This document shows, piece after piece, positions 16,207-25,560 of a stretch of DNA of 64,000 nucleotides. The stretch is from assembly GCF_003335085.1 (NCBI RefSeq), contig NZ_QPEJ01000018.1:1-64000 (forward strand), in the 5' to 3' direction. A program made the translations under genes and the position numbers. The stretch is from Polaribacter sp. WD7. Its GTDB lineage: Bacteria; Bacteroidota; Bacteroidia; Flavobacteriales; Flavobacteriaceae. The stretch's first letter is position 1. Each line of letters opens with the position of its first letter. The notes below the pieces were generated by a model. It was not told the origin of the DNA, searched no databases, and saw nothing but the letters and a program-made list of their open reading frames with translations.

Positions 16207-17907
16207 TTAAAAGAGACTATCATCAGTAGAATATCTACTCTTTAAAAATTCAGAAGGACTTTTACCTGTATAATTTTTAAAAATCCTAGTAAAAGACGAT
16301 GCATTTGTATAACCTACAGATTCTGCTAAAGCTTCAATGGAATATTTTCTCATGATTAATTTTGTATCTAACTGTTGAATTAAAAACCGAATTCTATAAT
16401 CAATTAAATACTGTTTAAACGTTTTTTTCTTATGTTCATTGATTATTTTAGATAAATAAGAGGTGTTTGTTTCAAGTTCTTTTGCTAATAATACAAGACT
16501 AAAATCTTTACTTAGTAAGAAATCTGTTTCTTCAATTTTAGATAAATCATTTAATATTCTCAAAGTAGTTTTGTCATCAATTAAATAACTTTTTACTTTT
16601 TTGGGGGTTTCTAAATTTGCAATATGTTTCTTATATAATTTTTTTCTTTTAATATTTCTTAAAGTAATTATTATTATCAATATAATTAAAAACAATAGAG
16701 CAAACATTAGAGAAATTCTTTTAGTTTTTTCTTTTTCTAGGGATTTGATAATTTTCTGTTTACTATCTATGAGGTTTGGTTTTGTAAACTTATCATTTAC
16801 ATTTTTAGCCAAATATTTAAAATCATTATTTAAAATACTATCAGTAACTAAAAGTTTATCTATATAATGCAATTGGTTATTAATATCATTATTGTTCTTG
16901 TAATAGTTATACATTAACGTATAATTTTCTCTAACATAACTATGATAATAGTTTTTAGCACTCGAAATTGAATCTACTTTTTTAAAACATTGTATAGCAC
17001 GCTTCTTTTTTTGTTGTTCTAAATAATTTTTACCTTCGTATAGGTTTATCAAAATGTCTACATCTGTGCTAAAAACTTTTCTTCTATTGTATTCTTTAAG
17101 TTTATTAATACTATCTAAACTTATTTTGTAATTGCCTGTTTGGTAATTAGATATTGCAGATGATATTAATAATTTATTGTAGATAATGCTATCTTTAGTT
17201 TTTAAACTTAAGGGTATTAAATTCTTAACAATTAAAAGAGCAGAATCTGGTTTATTTAGAAAATTAAGTGAATTTGCATAAGCTTCTGAAACAACAACAT
17301 AGGCTCTTTTGGAATAAAAATCATTAGAGTTTTTATAATACAAGACAAGCTCTTTTTGAAGTTTTTTAGCAGATTCATAATCCCCAAGATTAGTTTTAAA
17401 TCTAGATATAAAATATTTAATATCATTTAACTGTAAAACACTCCCTTGTTTTTTTGCATAAAAATTAGCTTTTTCTAAGTTAAGTAAAGCACGCTTATAA
17501 TCATTTTTTTGGCCAAAAATGCTAGCTTTGAGAATATAAGCATTTATGGGTTGGTTTTTAAATGTTTTATTTTTGGTAACACCAATTATAGAATCTAAAT
17601 AAGATAAAGTATTTAATTTAGAACAATAGGTCATCATGAAATAAGCATCTGCAATTTCTAAAGTATCTTTTTCTTTTTTAGCTTTTCTTAAGTAAGCTTT
17701 TGCATATTTAAGTTTCTTTACAGTATCAAATTTATCTAAATCACTCCAAAATACCTTTTCTAAATCTAAATAACTTTTATTTTCTAAATTTTCTAAGGCT
17801 GTAGTGTCATTATTTAAATTAGACTGCGCATTAGATATAATTGCATTAGATAAAACAAATGCAACTAATAAAATTTTAAAACAAAGTTTTTTTTGTTCTG
17901 TATGCAT
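16207..17907 (-). CDS. TPR-containing transmembrane AraC-type regulator
   Basis: A 566-residue sensor-regulator. After an N-terminal signal/anchor (VLSNAIISNAQS region), residues 50-370 are helical TPR-like repeats that should lie outside the cytoplasm. One membrane segment follows (about 392-412, LMFALLFLIILIIIITL), then a cytoplasmic AraC HTH at about 455-560 (LAKELETNTSYLSKIINEHK and LAESVGYTNASSFTRIFKNYTG). This arrangement is common in Flavobacteriia, where the periplasmic TPRs are thought to detect peptides or proteins. It is convergent with the T9SS locus and divergent from a DUF5694 gene; its targets are unknown. Confidence 0.85.
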   Translation of the reverse strand: MHTEQKKLCFKILLVAFVLSNAIISNAQSNLNNDTTALENLENKSYLDLEKVFWSDLDKFDTVKKLKYAKAYLRKAKKEKDTLEIADAYFMMTYCSKLNTLSYLDSIIGVTKNKTFKNQPINAYILKASIFGQKNDYKRALLNLEKANFYAKKQGSVLQLNDIKYFISRFKTNLGDYESAKKLQKELVLYYKNSNDFYSKRAYVVVSEAYANSLNFLNKPDSALLIVKNLIPLSLKTKDSIIYNKLLISSAISNYQTGNYKISLDSINKLKEYNRRKVFSTDVDILINLYEGKNYLEQQKKKRAIQCFKKVDSISSAKNYYHSYVRENYTLMYNYYKNNNDINNQLHYIDKLLVTDSILNNDFKYLAKNVNDKFTKPNLIDSKQKIIKSLEKEKTKRISLMFALLFLIILIIIITLRNIKRKKLYKKHIANLETPKKVKSYLIDDKTTLRILNDLSKIEETDFLLSKDFSLVLLAKELETNTSYLSKIINEHKKKTFKQYLIDYRIRFLIQQLDTKLIMRKYSIEALAESVGYTNASSFTRIFKNYTGKSPSEFLKSRYSTDDSLF

Positions 17908-18074
17908 TAAAATTCAAAATATTTTTTTGAAAGATAGCTCTTTTGAAATAACATGGATTAAATATCTATTAATACAATCATTCATTTTATAAAATACAAA
18001 CAAATAAATTCTTTATATTAACCCAAATAACCGTAATTATTTACATTTGAAAAAAGTGTAATACTTTATCTGTA

Positions 18075-18908
18075 ATGAAAAAAATACTTTTAATATTACT
18101 TATTACAAGTTTATCTTGTGTTAATAAAGAAGGAAATCTAAAAAAAGTAAATGAAAAACTTACTGTATTACTCTTTGGTACTTTTCATTTTCAAAATTTT
18201 AATCCTAGTAAAAACGGAGATGTTGTTAACATCTCTGTTAGTGATATTTTAACACCAAAAAACCAAAAAGAATTAAAATATATTACAGATAAAATAAGCG
18301 ATTTTAATCCTGATAAAGTATTTATAGAATATCCTTTTCGTAAACAAGAACAATTAGATTCTCTTTTTTTAAATTTTACAACAACAGATTATAGTAAAGT
18401 AAAAAGAAGTGAAAATTATCAAATAGGGTTTAGAGTTGCTAAAAACTTAAACCATAAAAAGATTTTTGGTTATGACCTTAGAACTGTGTTTCCTTTTGAT
18501 AGTTTATTTACTCAAATGAAAAAAGCAAAACAATTTACACTCATAAAAAAAGATAGTTTAGAGTTAAACAAAATTGAAAAATCTGAAAATGCTCTATTTT
18601 CATCAAATAAAACATTATCAGAAATTTTGTTCTATTACAACGATGATAAAAGAAGAAAAGAAGATATTAATTGGTATGTAAATCTTGCAAACCAAGGAGG
18701 CGAAAAAAACAATTTTGTAGGTGCACATTTGGCTTCTGAATGGTACAGAAGAAATTTATATATGTATGCTATTATACAAAAAACAATAGAAGAAAATGAT
18801 AAAAAAATACTAATTGTATCTGGTGCTAGCCACATTGCAATGTTTAAAGAATTTATAGATTACACCCCAGAGTGGACAACCATAGAACTTAAAGAAATCA
18901 TAAAATAG
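18075..18908 (+). CDS. DUF5694 domain lipoprotein
   Basis: A 277-residue lipoprotein (signal peptide ending LITSLSC, Cys15). It has the features I associate with DUF5694: an opening LLFGTFHFQNFNP, then DKVFIEYPFRKQEQLDSLF, and a C-terminal ILIVSGASHIAMFKEF. The GTFHF and GASHIAMF segments recall the TraB/GumN-like hydrolase fold with conserved histidines, so a metal-dependent activity is possible but unproven. It lies just before a serine hydrolase with the same orientation, 59 bp apart. Confidence 0.75.
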   Translation: MKKILLILLITSLSCVNKEGNLKKVNEKLTVLLFGTFHFQNFNPSKNGDVVNISVSDILTPKNQKELKYITDKISDFNPDKVFIEYPFRKQEQLDSLFLNFTTTDYSKVKRSENYQIGFRVAKNLNHKKIFGYDLRTVFPFDSLFTQMKKAKQFTLIKKDSLELNKIEKSENALFSSNKTLSEILFYYNDDKRRKEDINWYVNLANQGGEKNNFVGAHLASEWYRRNLYMYAIIQKTIEENDKKILIVSGASHIAMFKEFIDYTPEWTTIELKEIIK

Positions 18909-18967
18909 CGTAAAAATTGCAACGTTTAATTTTTTTATGAGTATCTAAATAATAAAACGAACCAAAT

Positions 18968-20416
18968 ATGAAACTCAAATTAATAGTATTCACATTTTTT
19001 TTTATTTCAATGTTCTCTTGTTCTCATAAAACAATAGATATTACAAAAGAAAAACAAGTTAAACAATTAGATTCTCTTTTTAAATACAGTTTCAAAAATG
19101 ATCTTTTTAATGGTGCTGTTTTAGTCACAAAAAACAATGCTATTGTTTACAAAAAAAGTTTTGGATACAAAAACAAGCAAACGAAACAGAATATAGATGA
19201 GAATTCGGTTTTTTATTTAGCTTCGGTTTCTAAGCAATTTACAGCAATGGCTATTCTGCTTTTAAAAGAAAAAGGTAAATTATCTTTTAATAGTAAAGTT
19301 GAAGATTTTTTTCCAGAATATCCAGAACGTTTAAAACAAATCACCATAAAACAGTTACTAAATCATACTTCAGGTATTTTAGATAACGAATACTACAAAT
19401 TAATAAACCCTAGTAATGATGATGTGTTAAAGGTATTATTACAAAATACTAACACCAAAGTTGACGCAAATCAATTTTTTAGATATAGCAACAGTGGTTA
19501 TGTTTTGTTAGCAACAATAATAGAAAAAGTAGCGCAAAAAAATATAGCAGATTTTTTTAAGGATGAAATTTTTACTCCTTTGCAAATGAACAATACTACT
19601 GCAATAAAAGATGAGGTTAACAATCTAACAAACATGGCAATTGGGTACAGTTTAACAGGTGAAAAATCGAGCTATAAATCTTCAGTTATTGGTCCTGGTG
19701 GAATATACTCTACACTAAATGATTTGTATAAATGGAACCTAGCTTTAAACCAAAATACATTAGTTACTAAAGAAACTTTAAACTTAGCTTTTACAAACGG
19801 AAATCTAAATAATGGTAAAATTTCACTAAAAATATTGGGTCAAGAATTTGGGTATGGTTTTGGTTGGGTTACTCAGTATAAAAATGGAAAGAAATATGTA
19901 AATCATGATGGTTCTGTAGACGGTTTTAGAACCTTAATTAAGAAAAATTTGAGTGATGGTTATGATTATATTTTACTAACCAATCATGGAAGTAAATTAC
20001 CAATGACTGAGATAATCAATTCAATAGATGGTATTTTAGAGAAAACCAACTACCAACAACCTAAAATACCTGTAATTAATCAAATTTTGGCAAAAGTTGA
20101 AACTAAAGATTTTACTGGAATTTATACTCAAATTTACCACTCTATACAAGAAAATAAACTCGTATACAACCAACGTTCTTTAAACAGTCTTGGATATCGT
20201 TATTTAAAACAACATAAATTAAATGCTGCAATTGCAGTTTTTAAATTAAACACAAAATTATTTCCCAAATCAGCAAATGCTTTTGATAGTTTAGCAGAGG
20301 GCTACTACAATAACAAACAATACGAATTATCTAAAATTAACTATTTAAAATCACTGGAATTAAATCCTGCTAATGAAAATGCAAAATTGATGATTGAAAA
20401 GATAAATCAATTGTAA
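18968..20416 (+). CDS. Serine hydrolase lipoprotein with C-terminal TPR
   Basis: A 482-residue lipoprotein (MFSC lipobox, Cys18). The beta-lactamase-related hydrolase domain spans about 35-355 with SVSK (Ser86, Lys89), YSN (Tyr173, Asn175) and HDG (His313-Gly315). These are the normal class C/esterase/D-aminopeptidase boxes. A C-terminal extension (about 405-475) contains TPR-like helices (LGYRYLKQHKLNAAIAVFKL, then LAEGYYNNKQYELSKINYLK), a fusion often seen in Bacteroidota. Likely role: periplasmic peptide or ester hydrolysis, with the TPRs recruiting a partner. Unlike the hydrolase at 8673 it has the canonical YSN. Confidence 0.85.
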   Translation: MKLKLIVFTFFFISMFSCSHKTIDITKEKQVKQLDSLFKYSFKNDLFNGAVLVTKNNAIVYKKSFGYKNKQTKQNIDENSVFYLASVSKQFTAMAILLLKEKGKLSFNSKVEDFFPEYPERLKQITIKQLLNHTSGILDNEYYKLINPSNDDVLKVLLQNTNTKVDANQFFRYSNSGYVLLATIIEKVAQKNIADFFKDEIFTPLQMNNTTAIKDEVNNLTNMAIGYSLTGEKSSYKSSVIGPGGIYSTLNDLYKWNLALNQNTLVTKETLNLAFTNGNLNNGKISLKILGQEFGYGFGWVTQYKNGKKYVNHDGSVDGFRTLIKKNLSDGYDYILLTNHGSKLPMTEIINSIDGILEKTNYQQPKIPVINQILAKVETKDFTGIYTQIYHSIQENKLVYNQRSLNSLGYRYLKQHKLNAAIAVFKLNTKLFPKSANAFDSLAEGYYNNKQYELSKINYLKSLELNPANENAKLMIEKINQL

Positions 20417-20600
20417 TTGCTATAAAATTAGAGAACAGTTCTACAAAAAAAGGTTTTAAAACAACATAAAATTTTATTTACAAAAAAATAACTAAATTCG
20501 TTTAGCAACTTATTTTTTATAATTATCATAAGGTTAAAAATAATTTTGAAGTAAATTATTTAGTGACATCTATCCCAACACGAATTCATCAATTAGAAAT

Positions 20601-21446
20601 ATGAAATTAAAATTATTATCATTTGTACTAATAACAACTCCTTTTTTGCTCTTCGCAATAGACAATAGCGATTACAAGAATACGTTAACTAAAGAATTTA
20701 ATATAGAAAAAGATCTTCTTCTTGTACAATTTGATTGCAAAACAGATGTAGACGATTTACACACTGTGGCTGCATTTGCTACTTTAGTAGCAAATCCTAA
20801 ATATTCAAAATTAAAGTATCATCCTGTAACAGGAACCTACGGTATTCAAAAAGGTTTATACGTTCCGCCAAATGATTTATTTGACCTCGCTTTTGGAAAT
20901 AAGTGGACAGACGCACATAAAGATGTTGAAAAAGCATTAAAAAAAGTTACGAAAATTACGAAAAGGATATTACGAAAAAACGGAGATATTTGGATTGCAG
21001 AAGCGGGTCAATCAGATTTTACAGCCAAACTTATTAAAGTCCTTCAAAACGATTTACCAAAAGTAAATATTACACAACGCGTGCATTTGGTACAACATAG
21101 TAGTTGGAATGAAAAATCTACTGCTCCAAAAAGTTTAGCATTTGTAAAAAACAATACTAATTATCATAAAATACCAGATGGTAATATTGTAGCAAATGGT
21201 TCGCCAGGATTTAGTGACGCTGCTTTTGTAAATTGGGAAAACGAAATTAAAAACGCTAAATTGTTAAAAATATGGCAACGTGCAATAGATATATCTAACC
21301 AATACAATGGCAAAGACAAGAGATACAACAACAAACACATAGCACAAGGTGGTTTGGATTTCTCTGACCTCTCTGAGGTCTGTTGGATTTTGAACCTAAA
21401 CTACATCAAAAATGTTGAACATTTTTTTAATTTGTATTTAAATTAA
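20601..21446 (+). CDS. Exported nucleoside-hydrolase-like protein
   Basis: A 281-residue protein with a signal peptide (LITTPFLLFA). Near the start of the mature part is VQFDCKTDVDDLHTVAAF, which resembles the calcium-binding DxDxxxDD box of inosine-uridine nucleoside hydrolases, and further on NGDIWIAEAGQSDFTAKL fits the second conserved strand. The family normally cleaves the N-glycosidic bond of ribonucleosides. The first aspartate of the box is shifted (DCKTDVDD), so activity is uncertain. It is followed by a palindromic repeat region. Confidence 0.55.
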   Translation: MKLKLLSFVLITTPFLLFAIDNSDYKNTLTKEFNIEKDLLLVQFDCKTDVDDLHTVAAFATLVANPKYSKLKYHPVTGTYGIQKGLYVPPNDLFDLAFGNKWTDAHKDVEKALKKVTKITKRILRKNGDIWIAEAGQSDFTAKLIKVLQNDLPKVNITQRVHLVQHSSWNEKSTAPKSLAFVKNNTNYHKIPDGNIVANGSPGFSDAAFVNWENEIKNAKLLKIWQRAIDISNQYNGKDKRYNNKHIAQGGLDFSDLSEVCWILNLNYIKNVEHFFNLYLN

Positions 21447-21455
21447 GAATAACCT

Positions 21456-21627
21456 GTTGTGCATTTTGAAAAATTCTGTCAACTCGAATAGATTTTATGA
21501 TTGAAATGAGTAAAATTTGTATCGAGAATAAGAATTTTTAGCTTATAAATAGTTCTCGATACAATTTTTCGTTCCTCAAAATCACTCGAACTTACATTTA
21601 TCTAGTTTCTACGCCAAAATGCACAAC
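21456..21627. repeat. Nested palindromic intergenic element
   Basis: An outer 13-bp inverted repeat (GTTGTGCATTTTG at 21456-21468, CAAAATGCACAAC at 21615-21627) encloses two head-to-head copies of a dispersed repeat. The inner arms are TTGTATCGAGAA (21517-21528) and TTCTCGATACAA (21553-21564). The plus copy runs from GTCAACTCGAATAGATTTTA; the minus copy reads GTAAGTTCGAGTGATTTTGA. Related copies exist at 33536-33585 and inside metG at 48490-48532. No coding capacity is seen. It could be a MITE-like or REP-like element. Confidence 0.6.
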
Positions 21628-21694
21628 GAGTTAAGAATACTTACTTGTTAACAAACAATATCAAGTGTACTTACTTTGATTATTGTGATATAAA

Positions 21695-21729
21695 TAAAAA
21701 AACGGAAAAATAAATTTTCCGCTTTTTTA
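21695..21729. terminator. Bidirectional terminator hairpin after thiL
   Basis: CGGAAAA (21703-21709) pairs with TTTTCCG (21715-21721), with an A run on the left and a T run on the right. It lies 20 bp beyond the thiL stop and can serve thiL on the minus strand. Confidence 0.6.
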
Positions 21730-21748
21730 TTACTTTTTTACGATTGTT

Positions 21749-22795
21749 TTACGCCTTCAGAGCATTCCAACCCTGAGCTTTTAATTCAATTTCTTGGTTG
21801 GCTCTTGTTATCAATTGTAAACCTTGGTTTTCTGCAGTAACATGTCCAATTATTGAAAAATTAGGATTCCCTTTTATCTTATCAAAATGGGCTATAGGTA
21901 CTGTAAATAACAATTCATAATCTTCTCCTCCACTCAAAGCTACCATAGTAGAATCAAGTTCAAACTCTTCGCAAGCAGAAATTACCTGAGGGTCTAAAGG
22001 CAACTTATCTTCATAAATTTTACAGCCTACTTTACTCTGTGTACATATATGAAATAATTCTGAAGACAATCCATCAGAAATATCAATCATACTTGTTGGT
22101 TTTATATCCAATTCTTTAAAAAGACCAACTATATCTTTACGTGCTTCTGGCTTTAATTGCCTTTCTATCAAATACGTATAGTTATCTAAATCTGGTTGAT
22201 TGTTTGGGTCTACTTGAAAAACCTGCTTTTCTCTTTCCAATACTTGCAATCCTAGATATGCTGCTCCTAAATCTCCAGAAACCACTATCAAATCGGTTTC
22301 TTTTGCTCCATCTCTGTAAACAATTTCTTCTTTATTTGCTTTTCCAACTGCAGTTACAGAAATCAAAATTCCTTTAGTTGATGACGTAGTGTCTCCACCA
22401 ATTAAATCTACATTATAGGTATCACATGCCAATTGAATTCCTGCATACAATTCTTCAATTGCCTCTAACGGAAACCTGTTAGAAACAGCAATAGAAACTG
22501 TTATTTGTTCTGCTTCTCCATTCATGGCATAGACATCAGATAAATTTACCATTACAGCTTTGTAACCCAAATGTTTTAAAGGCATGTAACTTAAGTCAAA
22601 ATGCACACCTTCAATCAACAAATCTGTAGTAAGTAAGGTTTGTTTTTTAGATGCGTCTATAACTGCGGCATCATCTCCTATAGCCTTTATAGTAGTGGAA
22701 TGATTAATTTTAAAATACTGAGTAATATGATTAATTAAACCAAACTCACCAAGTTCAGCCAATGATGTTTTTTGCGTATTTTTATCTTCTAACAT
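21749..22795 (-). CDS. thiL: Thiamine-phosphate kinase
   Basis: A 348-residue enzyme that phosphorylates thiamine monophosphate to the diphosphate cofactor. The AIRS/ThiL fold is shown by the N-terminal KAIGDDAAVID (Asp41, Asp42), TTDLLIEGVHFD, the LIGGDTTSST segment, VSGDLGAAYLGLQ, and the DISDGLSSEL and LSGGEDYELLF signatures. Length is normal for Bacteroidota ThiL. It is divergent from the LVIVD operon. A perfect -7 box (TATCTTTG, minus strand, 22807-22800) lies only 4 bases before the ATG, suggesting a very short or leaderless transcript. Confidence 0.95.
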   Translation of the reverse strand: MLEDKNTQKTSLAELGEFGLINHITQYFKINHSTTIKAIGDDAAVIDASKKQTLLTTDLLIEGVHFDLSYMPLKHLGYKAVMVNLSDVYAMNGEAEQITVSIAVSNRFPLEAIEELYAGIQLACDTYNVDLIGGDTTSSTKGILISVTAVGKANKEEIVYRDGAKETDLIVVSGDLGAAYLGLQVLEREKQVFQVDPNNQPDLDNYTYLIERQLKPEARKDIVGLFKELDIKPTSMIDISDGLSSELFHICTQSKVGCKIYEDKLPLDPQVISACEEFELDSTMVALSGGEDYELLFTVPIAHFDKIKGNPNFSIIGHVTAENQGLQLITRANQEIELKAQGWNALKA

Positions 22796-22901
22796 GCTAC
22801 AAAGATAGGTACATTCTAAAAAAAGATACAGTTACTTTAACATTGTTATCCTTTTATTTTTCAATTTATATAGTATTTTTGAGATAGTTATCATGTTTAC
22901 T

Positions 22902-24338
22902 ATGAAAAAACTTCTACTTTTCTGTATTGTATTTGTACAACACATGACTGCTCAAACTCCATGTATTAATGGTTTTGCAGGACAATATCCTTGTAAAGAT
23001 TATGATTTACTTGTTAACGTACCTGTTGCTACTTTAGCCAATACTAACGGAAACCCAAACGGAAGTGATATTTGGGGTTGGACAGATTCTACAACAAATA
23101 AAGAATACGCTATTGTAGCTATGTCTAACAGTACTGCATTTGTAGATATTAGCAATCCTATACACCCTGTTTTTTTAGGAAGATTAGACTCTAACGCAGG
23201 TAATAGTGTTTGGAGAGATGTAAAAGTACATAACAATTATGCCTTTATAGTTGCTGATAATGCTGGTAACCATGGAATGCAAATTTTTGATTTAACTCGT
23301 CTACGAAATGTGTCTTCTACTCAAAATTTTACGGCTGACGCTATTTATACAGATGTTGGCAGCTGCCATAATATTTTTATTAATGAAAACTCAGCTGTAG
23401 CTTATTTAGTAGGTTGTAGGTCTGCAAACGGTGGGGGTCCTATTTTTTTAGACATTTCTAACCCAACAAACCCTGTTGCTTTAGGAAATTATACTCAAGA
23501 CGGTTACTCTCATGATGCCCAAGTAATTACATATCAAGGACCTGATATAAATTATAGAGGTAAAGAAATTTATGTGGGTAGCAATGAAAATCAAATGGTC
23601 ATACTAGATGTTACCAATAAATTAAACGTCGTAAAATTGGCAGACATTGGTTATGCTCAAATAGGGTACACACATCAAGGGTGGTTTACAGAAGATCATC
23701 GTTATTTTATTTTAGGTGATGAAACTGACGAGTTAAGATTTGGAATGAACACCAGAACTCTCGTTTTTGATCTTTCTGATTTAAACAACCCAAAACTTTC
23801 TTCTGTATATTTTGGAAACTCTAATGCTATAGATCATAATGGTTACGTAAATGGAAATCTTTTTTTTATGGCAAGCTACAGAGCTGGTCTTAGAATCTTA
23901 GACCTTACCAATATTGCAAATAGTACAAATTCGATGACAGAAGTTGGTTATTTTGACACTTTTCCAGACAATAATGCTACAGATTTTAACGGAGCTTGGA
24001 GTGTGTATCCTTACTTTAAAAGTGGAAATATTGTGATTAATGATATTGAAAAAGGTCTTTTTGTGGTTAGAAAAAGCGGAACTTTAAGTGCCAATAATAG
24101 CTTAATTGCAAATCTGTTTTCTATAGCTCCAAATCCAGCCAGAGAAAGGGTTACTATTCAATCTTCAGGCAATCAAAACATTAATAACATACAGCTATTT
24201 TCTATCTTAGGTCAAAAAGTTTTTGAACAAGATAATATAAATCAAAACAGCTACGTTTTAAACATAAAAAACTATCGTAAAGGTGTCTATTTCATTAAAA
24301 TTAACAATTTAAAAACTCAAAAATATGTGGTTCAATAA
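22902..24338 (+). CDS. Choice-of-anchor B family protein with T9SS sorting tail
   Basis: About 478 residues; the ATG at 22902 (MKKLLLF) gives a normal signal peptide ending at TAQ. The mature protein opens with a cysteine-containing CINGFAGQYPCKDYD segment and carries LVIVD-type beta-propeller repeats (AFVDISNPIHPVFLGRLD, IFLDISNPTNPVALGNYT, MVILDVTNKLNVVKLADIG, LRILDLTNI). The last 80 residues are a type A T9SS tail (IAPNPARERVTIQSSG to YRKGVYFIKINNLKTQKYVV). It should be secreted by T9SS. It overlaps the next gene, a paralogue, by 14 bp. Confidence 0.9.
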   Translation: MKKLLLFCIVFVQHMTAQTPCINGFAGQYPCKDYDLLVNVPVATLANTNGNPNGSDIWGWTDSTTNKEYAIVAMSNSTAFVDISNPIHPVFLGRLDSNAGNSVWRDVKVHNNYAFIVADNAGNHGMQIFDLTRLRNVSSTQNFTADAIYTDVGSCHNIFINENSAVAYLVGCRSANGGGPIFLDISNPTNPVALGNYTQDGYSHDAQVITYQGPDINYRGKEIYVGSNENQMVILDVTNKLNVVKLADIGYAQIGYTHQGWFTEDHRYFILGDETDELRFGMNTRTLVFDLSDLNNPKLSSVYFGNSNAIDHNGYVNGNLFFMASYRAGLRILDLTNIANSTNSMTEVGYFDTFPDNNATDFNGAWSVYPYFKSGNIVINDIEKGLFVVRKSGTLSANNSLIANLFSIAPNPARERVTIQSSGNQNINNIQLFSILGQKVFEQDNINQNSYVLNIKNYRKGVYFIKINNLKTQKYVVQ

Positions 24339-25560
24339 ACTATATCATCCTATAAAAAATACTAGTTATGTACTAACGTTGGTATTTTTAGTTAACTGCT
24401 CTAAAAAAGATGTTTTTGAGAGCGGAGAACAAATTATCATTACTCCCATGGCAGAATGCATAAACGGTTTTGCTGGTGAATATCCATGTAATGATTACGA
24501 TTTACTTACCCATATTTCTCTTGAAGAAATTGGTGCAGAAAAAGGAAATGACTGTTGGGGATGGACAGATCCTGAAACCTTAAAAGAATATGCCTTAATG
24601 TGCACAAACAGTGGAGTTACTTTTGTAGACATTACAGATCCTGCCAAATCTATTATTTTAGGAACTTTAAAAACAAAAACTGAAAACAGCCCTTGGCGAG
24701 ATATAAAAGTGCACAATTCTATAGCCTATATTGTCAGTGAAGCTCCTAATCATGGAATGCAGTTATTTAATTTAATAGGACTAAGAAATGTTGTAAATCC
24801 TCCTATAGAATTCACTGAAGATGCCTTTTATGGCGAATTTGGAAATGCGCATAATCTTGTAATTAATGAAGACACAGGTTATGCCTACGCAGTAGGAACT
24901 TCTACTTTTGATGGTGGCCCACATTTTGTAGATTTAAATAGCCCTTTTAACCCTATACCTGCAGGTGGTTTTGCAGAGGGTACTTACTCTCATGATGCAC
25001 AGGTTGTCACTTATAATGGACCTGATACTGATTATACAAATAGAGAAATTTTAATTGGTAGTAACGAAACCGAAATTGTTATTGTAGACGTAACAGACAA
25101 AGAAAATCCAACAGCAATTTCATCAGTTACCTATCCTAATATTGGTTATTCACATCAAGGTTGGTTTACAGAAGATTTTAGATATTTTTTATTAGGAGAT
25201 GAATTGGACGAACAAAATTTTGGAGGCAATACCAGAACAATTATTTTTGACTTGACAGATTTAGACAACCCTACTTTTCATTTTGATTATTTTGGAGAAA
25301 CTGAAGCCATAGACCATAACGGATATGTAAAAGGAGATTTATTTTTTCAAGCAAGTTATACAAACGGTGTCAGAATTATAGATATTTCTCAGATTCGTAG
25401 CAAATCGTTTACAGAAGTTGGTTTTTTTGACACACATCCAGAAAATAACAGTACTCTTTTTGATGGAGCTTGGAACGTGTATCCTTTTTTTCCTAGCGGA
25501 AACATTATTGTAAGTGATATTGATAGAGGTCTTTTTGTCATTAGAAAAAGTAAGTCTTAA
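24325..25560 (+). CDS. Choice-of-anchor B family lipoprotein
   Basis: A 411-residue paralogue of the upstream protein. It has the same CINGFAGEYPCNDYD opening and the same propeller repeats (TFVDITDPAKSIILGTL, HFVDLNSPFNPIPAGGF, IVIVDVTDKENPTAISSV, VRIIDISQI). It lacks the T9SS tail and instead has a lipobox cysteine (FLVNC, Cys25). The duplicated proteins therefore go to different anchoring routes. The start overlaps the end of the first gene; its own stop overlaps the next start (TAATG). The biochemical role of LVIVD propellers is unknown. Confidence 0.9.
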   Translation: MWFNKLYHPIKNTSYVLTLVFLVNCSKKDVFESGEQIIITPMAECINGFAGEYPCNDYDLLTHISLEEIGAEKGNDCWGWTDPETLKEYALMCTNSGVTFVDITDPAKSIILGTLKTKTENSPWRDIKVHNSIAYIVSEAPNHGMQLFNLIGLRNVVNPPIEFTEDAFYGEFGNAHNLVINEDTGYAYAVGTSTFDGGPHFVDLNSPFNPIPAGGFAEGTYSHDAQVVTYNGPDTDYTNREILIGSNETEIVIVDVTDKENPTAISSVTYPNIGYSHQGWFTEDFRYFLLGDELDEQNFGGNTRTIIFDLTDLDNPTFHFDYFGETEAIDHNGYVKGDLFFQASYTNGVRIIDISQIRSKSFTEVGFFDTHPENNSTLFDGAWNVYPFFPSGNIIVSDIDRGLFVIRKSKS

